In this document: positions 33,751-43,748 of the stretch, in pieces | How the letters are laid out: every line of letters starts with the position of its first letter | Position numbering within the stretch: position 1 is the first letter of the stretch | Origin: Schoenoplectus triqueter | Lineage: Eukaryota > Streptophyta > Magnoliopsida > Poales > Cyperaceae | Length of the DNA: 43,748 nt | NCBI GenBank assembly: GCA_964058805.1 | Contig: CAXKVV010000857.1 | Span: 1-43,748 of the forward strand | Direction: 5' to 3' | Position numbers and translations under genes: made by a program | The notes under the pieces: generated by a model | The model's database searches: none | What the model was told of the DNA's origin: nothing | The model's input: only the letters and a program-made list of their open reading frames with translations

Positions 33751-34403
33751 TCAAATATTAGATGCAATATAATTTACAACCATCTCCTTAATTTCTTCGA
33801 TATCTTTCAGTGAATAAGATTGAGGAGCTGGGTTGATAGACTATTAAAAAATTAAAATTTCATTAGTTTGGTTAAGCAAACAAATATGTAAAAGAATTAA
33901 AGATTAATATGAAGTTTATTTTTTATACTTGTGATAAATTTTTGTTGCTAGAATATGTAGTTATTATATTATGCATCAATTTCATAACATAATAACCGCA
34001 CTCTTTACCGCTTGGCTGGTTTGGACTCTAAAATGTTGCAAGAAAAAAAATGAAATAATAGCGTAAGGCCTTATATAACAATCATTTAAAGTTTGGAATT
34101 ACACACCTGAAAAAAATCAAATCATTTAAAGTTTGGAATTACAAACCTGAATCGTTTTTCAAGTGAACTTGAGTTTTTTTTTCTTGAGCGAATTATTTTT
34201 CAATCCAATAATAGCGTAAGGCGCTTATATAACAATGATATGAGTTATCAATTAAAGTACATACTAAATTATCAAAGATAATAGAAAAAACTTAGGTAAT
34301 TAATACTGGTTGGATAATATATGTTTTATCTTTACGATTCAATGAGTCCACGACGTAAACAACAGAGGGTTTGAGCCGCACAATCAAAATAATCCAATGC
34401 CCC
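33751..34403 (-). pseudogene. Ulp1-type (C48) cysteine peptidase C-terminal fragment inside the CACTA element
   Basis: Exon-like blocks on the - strand: 34403-34307 (GHWIILIVRLKPSVVYVVDS, with the catalytic His of H-W and Asp of V-D-S-L); about 34200-34147 (Lys-rich, an in-frame TGA where a Trp is usual); 34027-33929 (NQPSGKECGYYVMKLMHN, with the Gln and catalytic Cys of G-x-E-C-G-Y-Y); 33840-33751 (SYSLKDIEEIKEMVVNYI, TGA stop). Introns keep GT and AG. Ulp1 peptidases cleave SUMO-family conjugates; plant CACTA elements and MULEs often carry Ulp1-like genes. Here His, Asp and Cys survive, but the N-terminal half is missing, one exon has a stop, and a duplicated tract disturbs an intron. It could not make a working enzyme alone. 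Confidence 0.78.
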
Positions 34404-35167
34404 CTACAATTTATATGTATTAATATGGAGATTAAATAATTAAGCAATAGATAAATAAGCAAATGAATTAAAAAGCAGTCCCAAATCGGGGACTATTCGG
34501 GATTAATCCCTATTGGATTAATCCCGAACGAGTATGGACCTAAATTAATAAAAATTTCGGTAGTTTGGTCTTATATGACAATATTATCAATTACACATAT
34601 ATAATTTTATTTATATATATATAATTAATTTATGTAATAATTATGTAAATTAATGGATGTTAAAATTAACAAGGATGTACTTAAATAAGAAAATTTACTT
34701 AAATTTAAATTATGTACAGAAGAATTACCTTTAAGAGATCTAAAAATATTAATCAGTAAGTTGATGCAGTTGCAGCTGGGAACAGATGGAACATAGAACT
34801 TCTAACGGTGAATAGTGAAAATGAAGATGAAAGAGCGGCGCTGTAAGAGAAAGTGTGATAAATAACCCTAATCTTAATTTAGAACCGGTTTTTTGAAACT
34901 AGAATAATTTGTTTTTCAATTAAAATCGGTTTTGTTCAAAATCGGTTTTAAAATAAAAATTGTAGAACCGGTTTTAAAAAAACCGGTTTTAATTAAATCA
35001 AATAAAGCTGGTTATAATAAAAAAACTTGTAACCAGTTGTTATACAAAACCGGTTCTAATAATTTTAATAAAATTTATAAATATGCCACTCTCACCTTTT
35101 AACACCTGTTTTTTAAAAAACCGGTTCTAAATAGGCGGTTCTAAATTAATTTTTTCTGGTAGTGAAA

Positions 35168-35622
35168 GACCAGATCATATTATGTGTTTCACGTTAATTA
35201 GTTGCTAATTAATTTTTATTAAAATTTTAAAACCAATTTCATCAAGCAAAGGTGCAAACATTCAATATTTTTTTTCGGGACTTGACCCATAAAAAACTAT
35301 TATAACATATCGTTGAAAAAAAGGAGGATAGGAGTTCTCTGCAAACACTTTGGCAAAACTAGCTAGACCTAGAGAGAGAATAAGATCTTTGTTTTTTTGA
35401 GAAAATAAGATCTTAGTTTCATAATACATAATACTTTTAGACCCAGAGAAAAGGAGAGTGACTGAATAATGATTAGACATTAGAAGGGGAAAAATTTAAT
35501 GCTATCTCAAAATAAATGGATGTCTTTTATATAGTTTTAGCGGGTTAAAAGAAGAAACAGAATAAAACTTACAATTGGTTAGCAAAATATTTAATGAAGA
35601 AAATAGAAATTTGAAAATGTTT
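35168..35622. other. Spacer between CACTA and hAT elements
   Basis: AT-rich; an open frame at 35262-35480 (-) shows no family motif. I see nothing else. Confidence 0.4.
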
Positions 35623-37101
35623 GATGGGATTAGGGCTGCACAAAATAGCTCAGGCTCATAACTAGACTCGGGCTCAGCTCGGGCTCGAGCTAAATTGGCT
35701 CGAGCTAATCTGACTCGGCTGAAAAATGAGTTGATCCCGAGTTAATGCTAACTCGCTCGTCAGCTCGCTCATATATCATATAAATTTATTTCCGACACCG
35801 AGCGCCCAGCGACCCTAACCCTAAACTTATTTCATGATTTACGAATCCGCCGCTCTCTCTCTTTATCCCAGCCGACCCTAACCCTACTTCCTACTATCGT
35901 CTATCGCCGATCTCTTTCTCACTTTCTCGGTTTCTCCTCTGAGCTCTCTCTTTCTCACTTTCTCTTTCTCACTTAACTCGCTCGATGGCTTCAAACCGAA
36001 CAAAAGCGATTCCTCTCTCTGAGCTCTGGGTCCGATCGACATTCGACACCTCTGACCTCTGAACAAAAGCGATTCCTCTCTCACCCGAAAGCAGCAGTCA
36101 CCAGAAAGAATCTGAGCTCCGACTCCGATCGGCACCTCTGACCTGTCGATTAGAGGTATTTTCCCCTAATTTTGTGGCGTTTTCTTTCTTCCCTCAAATT
36201 TTCGATTTCTGACTCTTCGTAACTTATGTTTTCTCGTGGTATTAGGGATGTCTCCCTCTAATATCAATCGATATTATTTGAATACGGTTGTGAAAGTTAT
36301 CATTTTCTGAGATTCTCCTGTTGGAGAGTAGGTTAAGGCTATTCTATCCAAATCTGAGAAGACTTGTTGAATGATATCATTTTCTTGCTTGCTGAAATCA
36401 AAAATTGTATTTAAGTTTTAGCCAATTCTGATCAATTTATGACACTAAGTCCATATTGATCCCTAAAAAAACTAAAATGAACCAAATTTGATGTTCTTCT
36501 CCGACTGTCTAGCTTCTGTGACTGCAATACTGCACTGATTTTTCTCATTTAATGGTAAAGTGTAGAATTATTCTGATTTTTGTCATTTACTGCTTCTGTG
36601 ACTGTACTGATTTTTCTCCTGAGTTAATTTTTCATAAAGTTAACTGTTAAAGTGCTACTGATGATTTTTCATAAAGTTAATTTCCTAAGGTTGTACTATA
36701 CTTCAAAGTAAGCTGATAATTTGGATAAAAGATATCTTTGAATTACTATTAATGAATTCCTTTTTTATTAACATGGGAGTCAAGACATGTTTGGTCATAA
36801 ATCATTTTCGGTAAATATAATAATAGATCTGTGAAAAAGAATCTGATTTTGTTACTGACCACTCCACTTTATGATCATCTGAGTGGCCTTAGGTGACAAG
36901 AGGCGGCGGCAGCCTTTGATTTTGTATTTGCATTTTTAATTTTTTTATAAAGTTAAAGTGAGTCAATTCATCTGATGTTTGCTTATCAATTTTTCTCATA
37001 ATTTCTTGAGTTAATTTGCAATGAGTATATAGTTTTAACAGCTGAAGAGCAGCAAGAATATGGTGAAATAAGTATATGATTGTTTTATTTATTCAGGTAT
37101 A

Positions 37102-39277
37102 ATGTCTTCCCCAGTAGAATCTGATGAATTAGACAAGATAATTGAAGTCGAAGATGAAGCAACCAGTGCTGACTTAGATGAGGCAGTAGCGGCAGCAACA
37201 ACTATAGATGAGGCAGCCACTATAGATGAGGCATCAACTATTGAGGATGATCCTAGTGTCGGACTTGCTGCCACCTCCAAAGGTAAACGTAAAACCTCTG
37301 GGGTTTGACAACATTTTACTCAGTTGAAGGTAGAGGATAAAAAGGGACAGATTGTGATTATGAACCAGTGTAACTATTGTGAGAAAAAGTATAAGGCGGT
37401 AATAGGTGGTCCAACATCAACTTTACAACGCCACCTTCAGGGTTGCTCGTACTTTAAAAGGTCAAAAGGGAAGACTCAAGGTCTTATCGGATTTGAGTCA
37501 TGTGAGAGTGGTAATGTAAATGAACTGAACATAACTAGAGGTTACGATCAAATGAAGTGTAGGGAAATAATAGCAAAAATGATCATAGCTCATGAGTTGC
37601 CCTTTGCATTTGTTGAGTATACCTGGTTCAATATCTTAATGAAGTACAACGATCCTTTTTATCAAAGAGTGAGTAGAACAACGATAAAAAATGATTGCAT
37701 AAAAGTATTTGAAACAGAAAAAGATAAGATAAGAAAAATATTCAAGGGAGTTGATAGGATCTCCCTCACAAGTGATTGTTGGACTTCAAACCAAACCATA
37801 GGGTATATGTGCTTGACAGCACACTATATTGATTATGATTGGAAATTACAAAAGCGTATTATTGATTTCAATGAGCTTGCACCACCCCATAGCGGTGAGG
37901 GAATAACGGATGGTATCTTAGAGATTCTTATAAAATGGGGTATTCAAGATAAAATCGGGGCAATTACACTAGATAATGCATCCAATAATGATAGGGCAGC
38001 ATCACTTTTGAAATCTGATTTGCAAGAGAGGGGCAAGTTGCATTTTGAGGGGATATTTTTTCATGTGAGGTGTTGTGCTCATATTCTGAATTTGATCGTG
38101 CAAGACGGTCTTAGTAAGATTGAGTCATGTATTTGAAAAATTAGAGAAGTCGTTAAGTATCTTAGAAAGTCTCCGGCTTGCCTTTTAAAATTTGGTGAAA
38201 TAGCAATGCGTTTAGGTATCCAAACGAATCGGTCATTATGCACCGATGTGAAAACTAGATGGAACTCGACTCACCGCATGCTCGAATCAGCTCTTCACTA
38301 TAAATCTGCCTTTAGTAATTATTCATTAACATTGAATGGCAGCCCACAGATGGTGAGTGGGCAAGAGCCTTAAAGTGTGTAAATTACTTGAAGTTTTCTT
38401 GGATGCCACCAACCTTTTTTCGAGAACAATGTACCCAACAACAAATTTATTTCTCGTGGAAGTTTATAAGGTCAAAAAGGTGGTAAGTGAGGCTTATTTT
38501 TCGGATGATATTTTTTTGAAAACTATGAGTATACCCATGTGGGAAAAGTTTGAGAAATATTGGGTTGAAATTGGGATTGTTATGTCAATTGCTTCCATAC
38601 TAGATCCTAGATTTAAATTGATGTCGGTGGATTTTACTTTTAAGAGAATGTACTCAGCTGAAGAAGTGGGTAGTCGAATTGAAGAAGTGACCAAAACTTT
38701 GAAATCCCTGTATGATAAGTATTCAAAAGATTATAGGGCTAAGGCTAGTAGGGCTGCTGTTGGTAGCATAACAGCCGCTGCCCCTGCTGTCCGGGCAAAG
38801 AGAGATGATGATTTTTACGCATTTTTGTAATCTATGGATGTTGAAAATCCAACTAAATCAGATCTTGAAGTTTATTTAGGAGAACCGAGATATGTGATAG
38901 AAGATGAGGATGTTTCATTTGATGTTTTGAAATGGTGGAGTCAAAATTGCAGCAAGTTCCCTATTTTAAGCAAGTTGGCACGTGATGTGCTTTGCATCCC
39001 AATAACGACCATAGCTTCTAAATCGGCCTTTAGCGCCGGAGGTCGGGTATTAGATGATTATCGTAGCTCACTTAAGAAAGACATGGTTGAGATTCTTGTT
39101 TGTGGAGGCGATTGGATAAAGGCTGCTTCAAAAGCCACAATACAAACATTAGAGGTGAATGAACTTGTGCATTTATTTTATCATTTTATTCTTCTAAATG
39201 TCATATTAATGATTGTTTTTTTTCCAGCAATCCGCAAAAGAAGAGGAGGACTTGGACATTCAAATTCCAATGAGTAA
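37102..39277 (+). pseudogene. hAT transposase, disrupted by stops and a frameshift
   Basis: Reading from ATG 37102: an acidic N-terminus (37102-37305), then a BED-type zinc finger (CNYCEKKY...TLQRHLQGC, about 37363-37449), the catalytic core with SDCWTSNQ (first Asp) and ITLDNASNND (second Asp), RCCAHILNLIVQDGL, and the C-terminal dimerisation region (WWSQNCSKFPILSKLARDVL...FSAGGRVLDDYRSSL, about 38930-39090). Visible damage: TGA at 37306-37308, at a site where the family has Trp; TGA at 38134-38136; a net frame change between about 38300 and 38390; TAA at 38828-38830. In addition the motif normally read S-E-x-x-F-S has Lys in place of Glu (A-S-K-S-A-F-S), probably the third catalytic residue. 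It cannot encode an active enzyme, though the element's ends could still be mobilised in trans. Confidence 0.93.
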
Positions 39278-39639
39278 TTTAGTTGTTAATTGTCTGAAAG
39301 GTAAATTATCTAATATATAAAATTCAATTTGGAATGTTGTTATGTGAAAATGTTTACTTGTTCCTGGTCATAGAGCTTTGGCAATTTAGGTATGGCAGAT
39401 TGTATTAATGGTGAAGTCCACACCCATCTAATTAGTGGCCCATCAAATTACAAGGCTATTTATACCTTGCTTCAGTGAACATTGACATAAAATTATGGGA
39501 TTGCAAGATAACTCATGTCCAGAACTCTAATGACATACATGGACAGTTAACATAAAGACAAAATTATGGAATTACAAGACAATTCATGTCCTACTGATGG
39601 CATACATCGGTGATGTGCTATTTTATTATTTTGGGTGCA

Positions 39640-39800
39640 ATGGAGTGTTGTTCTGGTACTGACATGACGACATAGTGTTGCTCCAGGCTTCAAGCATTGT
39701 TGCTATCTGGTGTTGTTCTGGTATGGTTCTGGTATGGTTCTGGTACTGATATGACGACGTAGTTTGAATTGTGAATTTGGTTCTGGTATTGTTGCTTTTG
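39640..39800. repeat. Imperfect TTCTGGTA(T/C)-type repeats in the hAT 3' region
   Basis: GGTTCTGGTATGGTTCTGGT recurs several times, and the longer unit TTCTGGTACTGA(C/T)ATGACGAC appears at about 39652 and 39740. Noncoding, between the transposase remnant and the right subterminal array. Confidence 0.65.
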
Positions 39801-40355
39801 GTACTGTATTAAGAATTTAGTTCTGGTATTGTTAGCGACTTAGTGTATTTGCTTTTCTTGATGATCTGAAGTTCTGAACTATGTATTACTTAATTTGGTT
39901 CTTGTATTGTTTGAACTTTGTAGTTTGTAGGCTTTGAACTGTTATTTTTTTGAACGGATATGTTGTAGTAATTTGAACTGATGTTGTTGTAATTTGTGAA
40001 TTTGTAGTTGTTGAATTAGTGATTTTTGGTTGCTGATTTAATAATTTGAACTATTATGTTATAATTTGTGAATTTGTAGTTGTAATTTGAATTATTTTAG
40101 TAATTTGAAATGTTGATTTCAATGAGCTGTTATAGTAGTGAATTTCTTGCAAAGTTGTAGCCCTTGAATTATTTAAACGAGCTAAATATCCGAGTTACGA
40201 GCCAGCTCGAGTTGGCACGAGCTGAGTTCGAGCCAGCATTTTGGCTCGGATGTGCCATACTCAACTCGCTCGAGCTAGCTTGTTTAGTACGTGAGCTGAG
40301 TCCGAGTTGGCTCTAGCTCGCTCGTGGCTCGCTCATTTGCAACCCTAGATGGGAT

Positions 40356-41067
40356 TAGCTGTTTAGATCAAAATCGGATTAAAATTTTTAGAATTTTCAA
40401 ATTTAATCATCCAAACAAAATATCAAATATGAAAAATAGAATCTCTGAATAAAATAGATGTAAATTACTTCTCAAATCTAAATACAAAAGTGATAAACAT
40501 TAAACTGGAAGTCTGGAACGGATGGAGGAGGATAAAGGGAGAGTAAAAGATGGGAAATGATAGATTTGACGCAGATTGCACGGGGAATATTGCACTTCCC
40601 AGTGCAGTACATGAGCATGACTAATGCTCATTAAATTTTTACAAATTCATGTTCTCAAAATTATCAAAATGCTACAGCCTACAGGGAGTGACCTACTTTT
40701 ACCATTCGGTCGCTTCTTTGGGGGACAATCTTTGCCACATCGAGCTTTGTGTCTCTCTTAAGTGGGCCCCACCTGCTCTGACATACCCCACTCATTTTTG
40801 CCCAAATCTTTACCAGGATTTGTTGTTGGCCACGTGTTGTTAGATTAGTGGTCATAGTGTATTTGCTAGTCAGATGAGATCATCATGGTTTTCTTTTCCC
40901 ATGATCATGCTTTCATCTGGTATATTAATCACAGCATACATGGTACCACCGTACTACGGTACCAGTTGTGTATTACCCGTCTGATTGGCGTATTACCGAT
41001 TTACAATTGCAGGGCATGAAGCCATGAAGAGATTGATAAGTGTTCTCTTTTTTTGAACAATGCCACA
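40356..41067. other. Intergenic, no gene seen
   Basis: Less AT-rich at 40640-40860, but the open frame at 40649-40843 has no recognisable motif. Nothing else is supported. Confidence 0.4.
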
Positions 41068-41075
41068 CACTCACA

Positions 41076-41494
41076 TTGGCGTCAATTTTTGACCGGATCC
41101 GACGAGTTAATCCGATTTGATCCGATCTGACGTGATTCGAAAATAAATAAATCTGATATGGATTTAATTTTTTTAATCCGAATTGGGTCGGGTTCGAGTC
41201 AACCCAACCCGACTAATTATATTTTTTGAAGTAATTTTATGATTTATTACTAATTAAAGTTAAAACATACACTAATTATAAATTAATTAATATTTTATTG
41301 TTTAAAATTATATAAAAATAATTAATTATTAATTATTTATTTTTCACAGGTTTAGTCGGATCGATCCGTGACCCGTCAGGTAGAATATAAATCAAAATTT
41401 TTTTAATCCAAATTTAATCGGATTAAGTTCAAATCGGATCAAATAATAATAATAAAATAATATGATCCAATTCTAACCGAACTATTGACACTCC
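41076..41494. mobile_element. hAT-like MITE, about 419 bp
   Basis: The left end TTGGCGTCAATTTTTGACC and the reverse complement of the right end GGAGTGTCAATAGTTCGG share the GTCAAT core as an imperfect TIR. The interior near both ends is rich in GATCCG / CGGATC / CCGA motifs. The flanks CACTCACA (41068-41075) and TACTCACA (41495-41502) fit an 8-bp duplication with one mismatch. No ORF. Boundaries could shift by a few bases. Confidence 0.6.
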
Positions 41495-41502
41495 TACTCA
41501 CA

Positions 41503-42979
41503 CCCCTTAAGTACTTTACTCCTTTACCGCCCCAGTGGAATTTAATCCCCCGTCTCCTCTTTGAAGGTTTATGCCATTACAATCTACGCTACGCAGTGTT
41601 TTCGTATTTGCTTCCACTGCCTAGAGAATTTGTGGCTTATTTTATAAATTTTTAACGTGGAAGTTCGCAAGTGTTGGCCCTCCCAGTCAGATTCTGTCGA
41701 GATTCACAAATGTCTATACTGTGGACACGAGGTTACGTATGTGCTAAATTGTGGGATTTTCCTTTTATTTTCGTATTTTATGTTTGTCTATAAAATATGG
41801 GTAATTATTTTAAGAACAATGATTATAATATTAAAAAATTTAGTACTCTTAAAATAATACATAGATGATATTATTTTAAGAGCAATACTTATAATATTGA
41901 GAGCAAAACTCTTAATAGTATAATTATTATTTTTGAAATAGCGCTTTTCATAAAATATACCGACCCAAAAATAATGAAATCACTCTAGCAATAAGTTCGA
42001 CTCCACGACACATCATGCTGGAATGAGATCATCGACTTAAAAATGAATCTCATACGTGGTCTTACAATATATAATTTTAAGTTTATTCAATTTGAGTCAT
42101 CTGATGGTTAAGATAAATACTCTTTAGTGAGTCATCAGTAAAAAAATATTATCATTAATTAATAAATTAACGTTACTCATGATCCATGACAGACCATTTC
42201 TATTAAAAATGATTTCAAAAACCAAAATTAACGGAAGGGCTGCACTCGAAGTTTTACAGCCATCTAGCATCAATATATGGAAAATTCTATGGGAAGGACG
42301 TCCCTACCATATATTTATGTCTACATGGCAGGGCCAACTAATGAGAAATTGTCACTTAATTTAATTTTGATCACACAATAATTATCATTAATTTCTTATG
42401 ACAACTCACTATTATTTTCTTTTATTTTTTTTATTGATTTCGCATCTATATAAAAGAAAGTATCAGTTTAATCGGTCCAGAATCAACTTATCAAGTATGT
42501 ATTCAATTACCGTATAACTTAGTATTTTGTTATTTCTTCAAGGAGGTACAAGTACATAATATTTAACAATTGAGCATGTCTTAAACTCTTTTATAAATTA
42601 ATACTTTGTCATATTGGACTGTCAACGGATATTCAAACTCCAATCAAGTCTGTATGAATGATTCTGCATTCTGCATATAGATTTAAAAAAAATTATTTGA
42701 TGGTTTATTGAATTTGCATATGAATTTTGAAAAACACTTCAATTTATTTTTTTAATTTGCATTTGAATCCTACTTCTTACATGATCAAAATCTGAATCCG
42801 TTATAAATTGTTTAATTTTTTAAGTTTTTATTAGCAAGATTAAATGATGATAATTTTCCAATAGAAAACTTCACTCATATTAAAATATATTTTTATTACT
42901 TTAAACACTGAAATATGTTTAAAATTTGATCCGATATCTGCTGCATAAACAGATGTGAATTCACATTTAGATATTCAAG
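41503..42979. other. AT-rich region, no gene seen
   Basis: Open frames at 41657-41857 and 42179-42364 are short and unlike any family I know. No TIR or LTR pair with a duplication was found. Confidence 0.4.

Positions 42980-43024
<45 letters not shown>
42980..43024. repeat. (TA)n microsatellite
   Basis: About 22 uninterrupted TA dinucleotides directly abut the left arm of the foldback element. Confidence 0.95.
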
Positions 43025-43026
<2 letters not shown>

Positions 43027-43447
43027 AATAGGCTATTATGAAAACACTTGCATTTCGAACCAAAGTGCATACGGCTCAAATTTTATCGTAACACGTCCGA
43101 AATTCAAAATTATCATTCTCATTAAATTCTTCATATCAAAATATTAGGAGATACAAAAAATTGGAGTATTTCGAGTTTTCTAAGTATTTATTTTGGATTT
43201 TTAAAAATCAACACTAAAATAATAATAAAATATTGAATTATTGTTGCTGATTTTCAAAAATTCAAAACAAATACTTAGAAAATTTGAAATACCCAAAATT
43301 TTTGTATCCCCAATATTTTAATATGAAGAATTTAATGATAATGATAATTTTAAATTTTAAACATATTACAATAAAATTTAAGCCGTATAAACTTAAACTC
43401 CAAATTCAAATATTTTCACAATAATCTAACTCTTTATATATATCCTA
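43022..43447. mobile_element. Foldback (long-armed inverted repeat) MITE in a TA microsatellite
   Basis: Two arms of about 200 bp are imperfect inverted copies. The left arm has GGCTATTATGAAAACA, ATACGGCTCAAATTTTAT, TTAAATTCTTCATAT and TTTTCTAAGTATTT. The reverse complement of the right arm has ATTGTGAAAATA, ATACGGCTTAAATTTTAT, TTAAATTCTTCATAT and TTTTCTAAGTATTT. The centre is about 43210-43250. The outer ends are TATATAGGAATAGG and TAGGATATATATA, so insertion at or within TA repeats is likely. No coding capacity. Confidence 0.8.
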
Positions 43448-43748
43448 CAAAAATTTTATGGAACCGTTTTGAATCATGCTTTATACGATCTAAATCCAAA
43501 CTATTAACACCGCTTGTCCTCCTTTGTGTGGCATTTCATTTGATGATCATTTGGTGCAGTTTCAATTTTTTTTTTTTTTTGAAAGTGCGAGGTGATTGAA
43601 TGAGTCCAACAGCTATGCGATCAAGGACACAACTGTCCGAATTTGTGTCCTCTGCTTCCTGCAAATTATATCTCAAAAAATCTCTTCCATTATCGACCCA
43701 ATTGAATGATGTGCAGCGCAATACAACGCAACAGAAGATCAGGATCTC
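43448..43748. other. Right edge of the window, no gene seen
   Basis: A T-rich run at about 43568 and a small inverted repeat GGACACAA/TTGTGTCC (43625-43650). The open frame at 43536-43721 (-) runs to the window edge and has no recognisable motif; it could be part of something beyond the window. Confidence 0.35.

Larger units (their letters stand above)
33234..35164. mobile_element. CACTA (En/Spm) transposon, 1931 bp, non-autonomous
   Basis: The ends are CACTATCAGAAAAAA (left) and CACTACCAGAAAAAA (right, reverse complement), the classic plant CACTA terminus, flanked by the 3-bp duplication AAA (33231-33233, 35165-35167). Subterminal regions (about 33265-33555 and 34880-35145) carry many copies of the ACCGGTT(T/A) motif in both orientations, the expected transposase-binding arrays. 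No TNP2/TNPA-type transposase is present. The interior holds decayed exons of a Ulp1-like peptidase and a local duplication (AATCATTTAAAGTTTGGAAT at about 34080 and 34112). Confidence 0.93.
35631..40347 (+). mobile_element. hAT transposon, 4717 bp, full-length but defective
   Basis: The ends TAGGGCTGCACAAA and, reverse-complemented, TAGGGTTGCAAATG form hAT terminal inverted repeats, with a perfect 8-bp duplication, GATGGGAT (35623-35630 and 40348-40355). Subterminal regions on both sides (about 35650-35770 and 40180-40335) are packed with GCTCG/CGAGC motifs, the expected transposase-binding sites. A decayed transposase gene lies in the middle (37102-39277), preceded by a leader with two ACCCTAACCCTA strings (35812-35826, 35875-35887). 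Confidence 0.95.

Noticed and set aside
43625..43650. Inverted repeat GGACACAA...TTGTGTCC as a terminator or MITE
   Set aside because: Only 8-bp arms at the window edge and no target-site duplication seen.

Overview
The window is nuclear DNA of a flowering plant, most likely a eudicot. The evidence is GT-AG intron-split genes of plant-only families (auxin response factor, AIG2-like), an AT-rich background, and plant-type Ty1/copia, hAT, CACTA and Mutator elements. The species cannot be read from the sequence.

Genes occupy the first 13.3 kb. (1) The last three exons of a conserved plant gene of unknown function lie on the + strand (86-1354). (2) Two head-to-tail AIG2-like (gamma-glutamylcyclotransferase-fold) copies lie on the - strand (2132-3342 and about 5152-6413). 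Each is broken in a different part: the downstream copy has a frameshift and a stop in exons 2-3, and the upstream copy has lost exons 4-5. The intact exons of the two copies happen to be in phase with each other. A 276-bp hAT-type MITE sits between them. (3) A complete 14-exon auxin response factor of the ARF7/ARF19 type lies on the - strand (7923-13231, predicted 1148 aa). It has a B3 DNA-binding domain, a very Q-rich middle region with a 32-Gln run, and a C-terminal PB1 domain. Its leader is GA/CT-rich and holds a candidate 14-codon upstream ORF.

From 13.6 kb on I find no host gene. The region is a mosaic of transposons whose boundaries can mostly be fixed by target-site duplications (TSDs). 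They are: a solo copia LTR (18392-19000, TSD AATGA); a diverged tandem duplication (about 20169-21950) whose second unit holds a 381-bp Mutator-type MITE (9-bp TSD) with GC-rich palindromes on a 31-bp lattice; a young, apparently intact Ty1/copia element (24129-31366, TSD GAAAC, LTRs that read as identical, one 1376-codon gag-pol ORF) of the same family as the solo LTR; a 1.9-kb CACTA element (33234-35164, TSD AAA) with a decayed Ulp1-type cysteine peptidase segment; a 4.7-kb hAT element (35631-40347, 8-bp TSD) with a disrupted transposase; a 0.4-kb hAT-like MITE near 41.1-41.5 kb; and a long-armed foldback element in a TA microsatellite (about 42980-43447).

The most unusual signals are the complementary decay of the AIG2-like pair, the 31-bp palindrome lattice in a MITE whose empty site survives in the neighbouring duplicate, the Ulp1 fragment inside a CACTA element, and the paired GC hairpins in the copia leader. 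All calls come from reading the sequence; no database search was run.
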